From Gyromitra esculenta (taxonomy: Eukaryota; Ascomycota; Pezizomycetes; Pezizales; Discinaceae): a stretch of 64,000 nt of DNA. Positions within the stretch are counted from its first letter, which is position 1. Every line of letters starts with the position of its first letter. Made by a program: the position numbers and the translations under genes. The stretch is taken from the NCBI GenBank assembly GCA_038503075.1, contig JBCAML010000016.1:248001-312000 (forward strand), given 5' to 3'. The notes under the pieces are model-generated. The model did not search any database and was not told where the DNA came from. It worked only from the letters and a program-made list of their open reading frames with translations. This document shows, piece after piece, positions 58,211 to 64,000 of this stretch.

Positions 58211-60232
58211 ACAAGCGAATCATCCTACGAAATTTTCGCCCCCCTCGTGGTACAGATACACAACAATTCAATAGACTGCTAACAATAGCCGAAGGGGGTG
58301 ATGAGAGTTCGAGCATGATAAACGGATGACGAAAAAAAACGAAACTATTTTAAAGGTTGTTATATGGAGGCAATTTTGAATGTGGAGTCGTTTCTGTTGC
58401 AAGTATCATTCCTGGTACCCGTTTGGTACCTCCTTCAGCCTACTAAAACCCCGCATATTATCTCCTCTTGTATCTCATTTGATGTGCTTTATTTCATATA
58501 TGCTATTCCTTTTCCTACCCCCTCTTCACTTCTCCCCTGTAAACTTTAACAAAATGTTGTTCCTTTCCGATGCACGGCGCGTCCGGATTTTACGCCTTTT
58601 TTTATTTTACTTTTTTGTAAAACATTTTACCATACGACTTCAAATCTTCGGAAATCGGATGGCACACATACATGTAGCAAAGGTGGTTGGTATGGATTGA
58701 AGTGTGTATTAGTTGCCGCTGGAGATGGCTACTCTTTGCAGGTCGCATGGGGGTTAATGGTGGGAATTGTTGTACATGGAACTAGAGGAGCGAGGTGGTT
58801 TGATTACTTCTTTTTTTTAAACATCTAAGTTTTTCTATACTTTAAAACCTAAGACCATAAGTTACATTTATGGGGGATTCCTGCTTTCTTTTTTTTTGTT
58901 TTGAATATATGTACGAGAAAAAGTGATTTTTTATTTGTCTATTTTTTTTCTTCCTGGCTGTCATAGGGGGTGGGTTTCTTTCACATGATGAAACTATGAG
59001 TAGTTTTATCGGAGGGGGGTTGTTATTTTCTGAGCGGGGGTTTTGTACTTGTATTTTTGTCCTTGCTCGAGATTCTGTATTTCAATTTAGTTTGTAGAGC
59101 TTTTTTTTTTTTCCTTCTATTTTTTTGTAGATTTTACCTGTGTGGTTTTATACACTCGAGTAGTGGGTAGCTAGGCTTGGGGGATAAATACAAAGGCTAG
59201 ATGAAGTTAAGAGTATACAGTTTGATTGCGGATATACATGTAGCACGATGATTGTGGAGATTAGGTTATCACCAGCACGTGGTGCTGGGTCAGAAATGTT
59301 TAGATAAGATTACATGTAGTCAAAGCTCGCATAGAGGCAGATGCCATGCTGTACGAACGGACCTTGAATTTCGTGGAATGGCGAGTGATAGAACGTATGG
59401 ACATTAGAGCCACATGTAAATGCTTCCCCTTCTTGTTGCAGTTTTTTATAGTGTTTCACGATATAACTCGCTACCTGCCCAGTTGGGTTTGTCTAGGTCT
59501 TAATGTTTAGGTTTTGTTTCTTTGTCGTAACTTGACTACATCTACGTACATGGCAAGAATCTTTAGTTTCGCCATACAGTCTTTACTAATTGGTTCTTTA
59601 TATTGGGATTTGCTCCTACGCCATCTGATCTAAACGCTAGTTATTTTTTATTGTTCAGAGTTTTGCGCAACTGTGGGTGTTTGGCTCACCGAGTCCTCTT
59701 TGTGGTAAGGCCAGATATAGAGAAGATAAAGTTTATTCTTTGTTTGCACTTTCCCCTTCCTTTGACAAAGGACTTTTGCTAGCTTTGTTCCTGACCGATT
59801 TGATCATGGAGTGAACACTGCTGTGAAGCGTGACAAGTACCAAACTCACCAAGGTTGTGAACAAGTATCCGCCGGGGAGTCTCTTGATTCGCGAAGGATA
59901 GCAGAACAGAAGAACCGCGGAGGTGACGTATCATTTGGGCAATAATCTGTGCCCGCGAAGTCTTAAGAGCAAACTAACCCAGCCTTAAGATCCAACATCG
60001 CACAAAGCCGAGTGATGCTCCATGACCAGTAGTCACATCCCCATGCTTCAACCCACTTCCAAGACTCATAAATTAGAGCAGCGAGGTTACGCGAACGTAT
60101 TCGTGCTCGCTACCGTCTTCTTAGAGCACAAATGCGATTGCGCATTGCCAATCGCCAAGAATACCCTTGTGGATAGATATTGGCACGTAGTTCTCAAGCT
60201 TGAATGGTTATTGCTATTTATCCTCCACCTAC
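58211..60232. other. Intergenic, no gene seen
   Basis: 3' flank of TOP1, T-rich with many homopolymers to about 59.2 kb, then mixed AT-rich sequence. No coding or RNA gene was recognised. Confidence 0.55.
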
Positions 60233-60250
60233 TACCGGCCCGGGCCGGTA
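60233..60250. repeat. Perfect 18-bp GC-rich palindrome
   Basis: TACCGGCCCGGGCCGGTA equals its own reverse complement over 18 bases and stands in AT-rich intergenic DNA. Confidence 0.95.
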
Positions 60251-63043
60251 CTCTTTCCTACTGGTTTCAAAGATATAGCTGACCGAATTGTACACATTCA
60301 CACCTACTATTGTGTTTAGATCGACGGTGTAACTTGGTTGGTTGTTGGCATGATCATGTGGGCGACTAGTCGGAATTGAGACTCGTTTTTAACGTACGTT
60401 GCTTGTAGTACAAGAATTTGCTGGCAGTTAGCGAAATATGCCAACAGTCTGGTATCCTTTAGAGACAGCTGGCGATGGAACTGGACCCAGGCTTGGTGTT
60501 TTGCCAGTGATTCGCAGCCAAAAAGCACAGAAAAGCTAGGATGTTCCATGTCAAGCATTGACGAGGGAGAAAAGTAATCAACATTTGATAAACTCGGTAC
60601 TAGGATAGCCAATTAAACCAAGTGTCTCTCATGCTCATGAATCTGGGGATGGTAGAGCGGACGAAAGGAGGTGTGGAAAACCCCCCCCCCCAGGTCACCA
60701 ACGATCACTCACTACCGGAAGACAAAACACCCCTCTCCCGTCGAATAACCTTGATCCTCGCTGTAGATAGCTGGGTTGTCGTTCCGGAACCTTTCTCACC
60801 GACAATCCATGTACATTATCTAGGATACCCACGCTAATACGATCTGCATCTGCTAGGTATATATATGCCCACGGGACTTCTTAGAGGGCCTGAGGGTAGA
60901 CTTTTGGTATTCATAGTGGCTACTTCGGTGCATGTAGTGGTATGGCACCTTATTTCAACGTCTTATTTTCGTAATACGGCATGGATATAGCATAAATTGA
61001 GTATTACTCTGCTGCTGCTTTTAGACTTCCGTATACCCTTTTTAAGAAAAACAAAAAGCGGAAAAAAACTCCACGGAGGAGTTTAGGATGTCCAAGCATG
61101 ACTTAAAAATCGCGCTCTAGCGTGATAATCATCCACCGGAAATAAGTGTATCTCGGAGTTGTCAAGATGCTTGTGGTTGATGTAATATCATTTTACGATA
61201 GATGGTGACCTAGGCCTCGCAAGCCACCCCAACACTTTACTCACCCCCCCCCCAAACAAGGCTAACGGCACTCAATGAGATAAATATCCACTTGACAGCA
61301 AAGGAGCTAATTGTGACAGCAAAAAAGATTTCTTTTTTTTGCGGTAGTTACCTGAAGGGAATAGAATATTGGTTTAGGTGGTTTGTGATGTTAAGTTGTG
61401 GGTTGCATCACATATCTTTGTGTTACCAAAAACCATCAAAAAAAAGATCGACAGGTACTTGAGTGAAAGTGGAATGATAGCATTTGAAATCCCCATGGGG
61501 TGTATGGAGTACATCCTTGATTAGAGAAACAAAGCCAGACGGACAAACGGACAAACGGGAGGAGGGGAGGCCCGGCTGCTTACCACAAGGTGCACACAGC
61601 ACAGGGAACAAAGCCTAGCAATGATATCCAACTGTGGTCCGAGTCTGGCCTGTGGAAATGCGACCGGAAACCTAACTGCCTGCTTTATCAATTGGGTATT
61701 CTTTGAAGGTGCTACCGTGTCTTTTGGCATCACTAACCGCGAGAACAAGCAAATAAGCCGCCACAATAGCATGTACTTTCCTATCCGATTGTCTAGGACC
61801 AACATCGCGGGGGGTTGGACCCAAGAGTACGGTGGCGAAAAGCATAATTCTAAAGTTCTATGCAGCAAATTGCAACGGTACCAAAGCAGACTTGCCGCCA
61901 CCATCAAATACGCAACCGAGGGAGCGGACACCGGTATTCTGAATATATTGGTACGGCATTTGTGGGAACCCGCAACCCACGGGTAGAAAGCCTCTGAGAA
62001 AGCCCATGCACACTACACGGATACAAGCAACCACTGTGGAGAACAGCCATACCTAGAGACATCGGACGTCCATTGAAAACCTGGAAATGACATACAGATA
62101 GACGCCGATCTACAGACCCTCTCGGACGGATCTCCAGACGCGCTAGATATTTATCCTTTTATCTATGCCTGTTATATAATTCGGTTGTCTATCTTGCCGT
62201 AACTTTTGTGACTTGTCCGCTTGGTATCTAACATGTATTTTTACGAAAAGTTGAGCAGCAATCGTATGATAAAGTGGCATGTACAAGTACGAACACGTTC
62301 AGAACATGTGGCGTCGTTCCAGATCCCCGGTAAGTGCACTTTGGGACTAACTATGGTTACGATTCGTAAAATAAACTCATCGCAAAACCTAATAGGTGGG
62401 TCTTTGACCGAAAGTTTTAGCGACAATCCCGAAGATTTGGAGACAGGCTCAGAGTTCCCAATGTGCAATATCTCGAGCAATTTTCGCAGGCACTAGCCGG
62501 GTGCCGTTGAGCTAGAAGATCCATAGTGGTCGCTCAATCTAGGGCCCGGCAAATCCTACTTGGAATCGTGAGGAAAGGACCCTAAGAAAAGTCAATGCTA
62601 GTGGAAAATAGTAATAGCATTGTAAATATGTAGCCTAAAGAAACTAAGGCTTGGGTTTTGCTAGCTCGACTCTCTTGAAACACTTTTTACGTCACAATCT
62701 GTCTCACCACACTCCGAGGAGTAGTTCAGTTATAACATTGAGCGGTTTTCTTTATCACACTTGTATTATGCAATTCTTGGGTAGGTAACATAGCCAAATA
62801 CATGCAAGCTTCGCTATTGAGAAGACAAAAAATAAAACAAAACGCAAAGGTAGGTTCGCCGGTACTCCAGAACGATTTCTCAAATGCCCAATGCTAATTG
62901 CCGTGGAGTAGACACTAGAATCCAAGGATAAAAACTGAATTTGTGGAATTGCCATCCCTTGCAGTTTGATATATCCATACCGTTGGAAGCGAGAGGCCCG
63001 TTTCATCAGAATCAACATCCCCCGATTTTTGCCGTTATCGCGC
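60251..63043. other. Intergenic, no gene seen
   Basis: C-homopolymers lie near 60681-60692 and 61246-61255. Overlapping frames on both strands at 61.5-62.0 kb have no recognisable content. The end is the 3' flank of the epimerase gene. Confidence 0.5.
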
Positions 63044-64000
63044 TCAAGCTTCAACAGTAGTCCCTCCACTCGGTGAGATTTGCACACCCTCCTCTCTTTT
63101 TTCATCCAAATCGATTGGTGGCCACCAGTTTAGCCTCTGGTAGCTTTCTATAATCGACAACAATCCTTCTTCCGTAACCTTAGGAACCTTATAATCGAAG
63201 CCCGTGACCTTTTCAAATCTGGTGCCGTCTATGCTGAAATCATCGTCCTTAACCAACTCATTCTCTAGATACGGGTTTATGGGCCCTGGTCTAACGATGC
63301 CTGCTTCATTGAGCAGATCGCCCCACGGTTGTAGGACCTCGTCGTTTTCTTCATCTACCGCCGAGCCAAGATTTAGACGTGCGAAAGAGGAGATAATAGT
63401 ACCATGGAAACCCGTTTTAATGCCAAACATCTTCGAGATGTGTTTTTGCAGGTCTCCTTGTGCTGTAATTCGAGTCCAAAAGTCAGTATTTCGTATACGT
63501 TTGTCTAGGGAGTAGGATAAACTACATGTATCACCGTGGTCAACGATGTTGAAAATCGGGACATTCCCCCATGATTCATCCCAATTCTTTTTTCCGTGGG
63601 TGTACCAGTCCGCTGCTTGCCACAACGCTCGTGCTGCATCTGTAACATGAACAGTGTGTGATCGTAGGTCTTTGGTCCACAGCCATTTCATCTCGTCTTT
63701 CAGATAGGCATATACTCTCGCCATACATAGCATCGTCGCAATGACCTTGCTGCCATACTCTCCGTAAACATTTGCTAACCTCATAACAACTAGATTCAAC
63801 CTATTCGACCCATAGACCACGTATAAATTAGCGCATGTGCACAATAAAAACCAAAAAACCAAAAAACCAAAAAAAATCTCCCATCACTCATCCACCTAGC
63901 TCAAAGGCTCGTTTTTTACGCACCCTTCAATTTTTTTCAGCTCTTCCTCTGCTTCGAGATGATACTTTGCCAATTTTAACCATGGCTTCAATTTATCCGT
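63044..64000 (-). CDS. NAD-dependent epimerase/dehydratase (extended SDR), 5' part beyond window
   Basis: Three exons are visible: 63924-64000 (continuing past the edge), 63526-63800 and 63044-63462. The introns are 63801-63923 (donor GTGCGT, acceptor AATAG) and 63463-63525 (donor GTAGTT, acceptor TACAG). Junctions restore KKIEG|LNLVVMRLANVYG and VDHGDT|SQGDLQKHI. The conserved MRLANVYGEYGSK and HTVHVTDAARALW blocks place it in the fungal group of NAD-dependent epimerase/dehydratase proteins. The nucleotide-binding GxxGxxG and the YxxxK active site would lie in the missing part. The substrate is unknown. The C-terminus is NWWPPIDLDEKREEGVQIS and a short tail. Confidence 0.85.

Overview
The window looks like nuclear DNA of a filamentous ascomycete (Pezizomycotina). 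Coding genes carry short introns (about 50-120 bp, GTNNGT donors, CTAAC/CTGAC-like branch sites). They encode typical mould proteins: a GH17 cell-wall glucanase of the BtgE type, a CreB-type deubiquitinase, dynamitin and a BAH-PHD chromatin reader. About sixteen protein genes in 64 kb, with long empty and AT-richer stretches and transposon debris, suggest a genome with low gene density. A Pezizomycetes member such as a truffle or morel relative is possible, but that is inference. No bacterial, viral or organellar segment was recognised.

Layout. 0-1.2 kb: two tRNA genes (intron-containing Leu-AAG, and Glu-CTC) with a small inverted-repeat element between them. 1.3-9.1 kb is the gene-dense, GC-rich part: an OCA1-type pseudophosphatase (-), a Ser/Tyr-repeat protein (+), an F-box/ankyrin protein (+), a CBS-pair protein (+) and the mitochondrial phosphate carrier (-). 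9.9-15.4 kb: three orphan genes, one coiled-coil and two single-pass membrane proteins. 17.7-23.8 kb: a GH17 glucanase with a mucin-like, repeat-bearing linker, then a cysteine-rich secreted protein. 27.1-30 kb: CreB-type ubiquitin hydrolase. 32.9-33.2 kb: a MITE with 43-bp terminal repeats. 36.9-39.9 kb: an MLH2/PMS1-type MutL homologue. 40-44.7 kb: AT-rich DNA holding a decayed Plavaka/Tnp2-type transposase. 44.8-49.1 kb: dynamitin and a BAH-PHD protein. 52.4-58.2 kb: head-to-head ATP synthase gamma subunit and DNA topoisomerase I. 63.0 kb to the end: an NAD-dependent epimerase/dehydratase cut by the window edge.

The genes are mostly unrelated housekeeping and lineage-specific loci. I see no biosynthetic cluster, defence island or operon-like system. 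The most interesting observations are gene-structure oddities: a 14-nt microexon with the catalytic Cys codon of CreB split across an intron; a first intron whose removal or retention switches start codons into the same reading frame; a PHD finger whose last zinc ligands lie about 145 residues from the rest; and last-intron or NAGNAG choices that would give alternative proteins. Exon borders were read by eye from splice signals, reading frame and family alignment from memory. No search was run.
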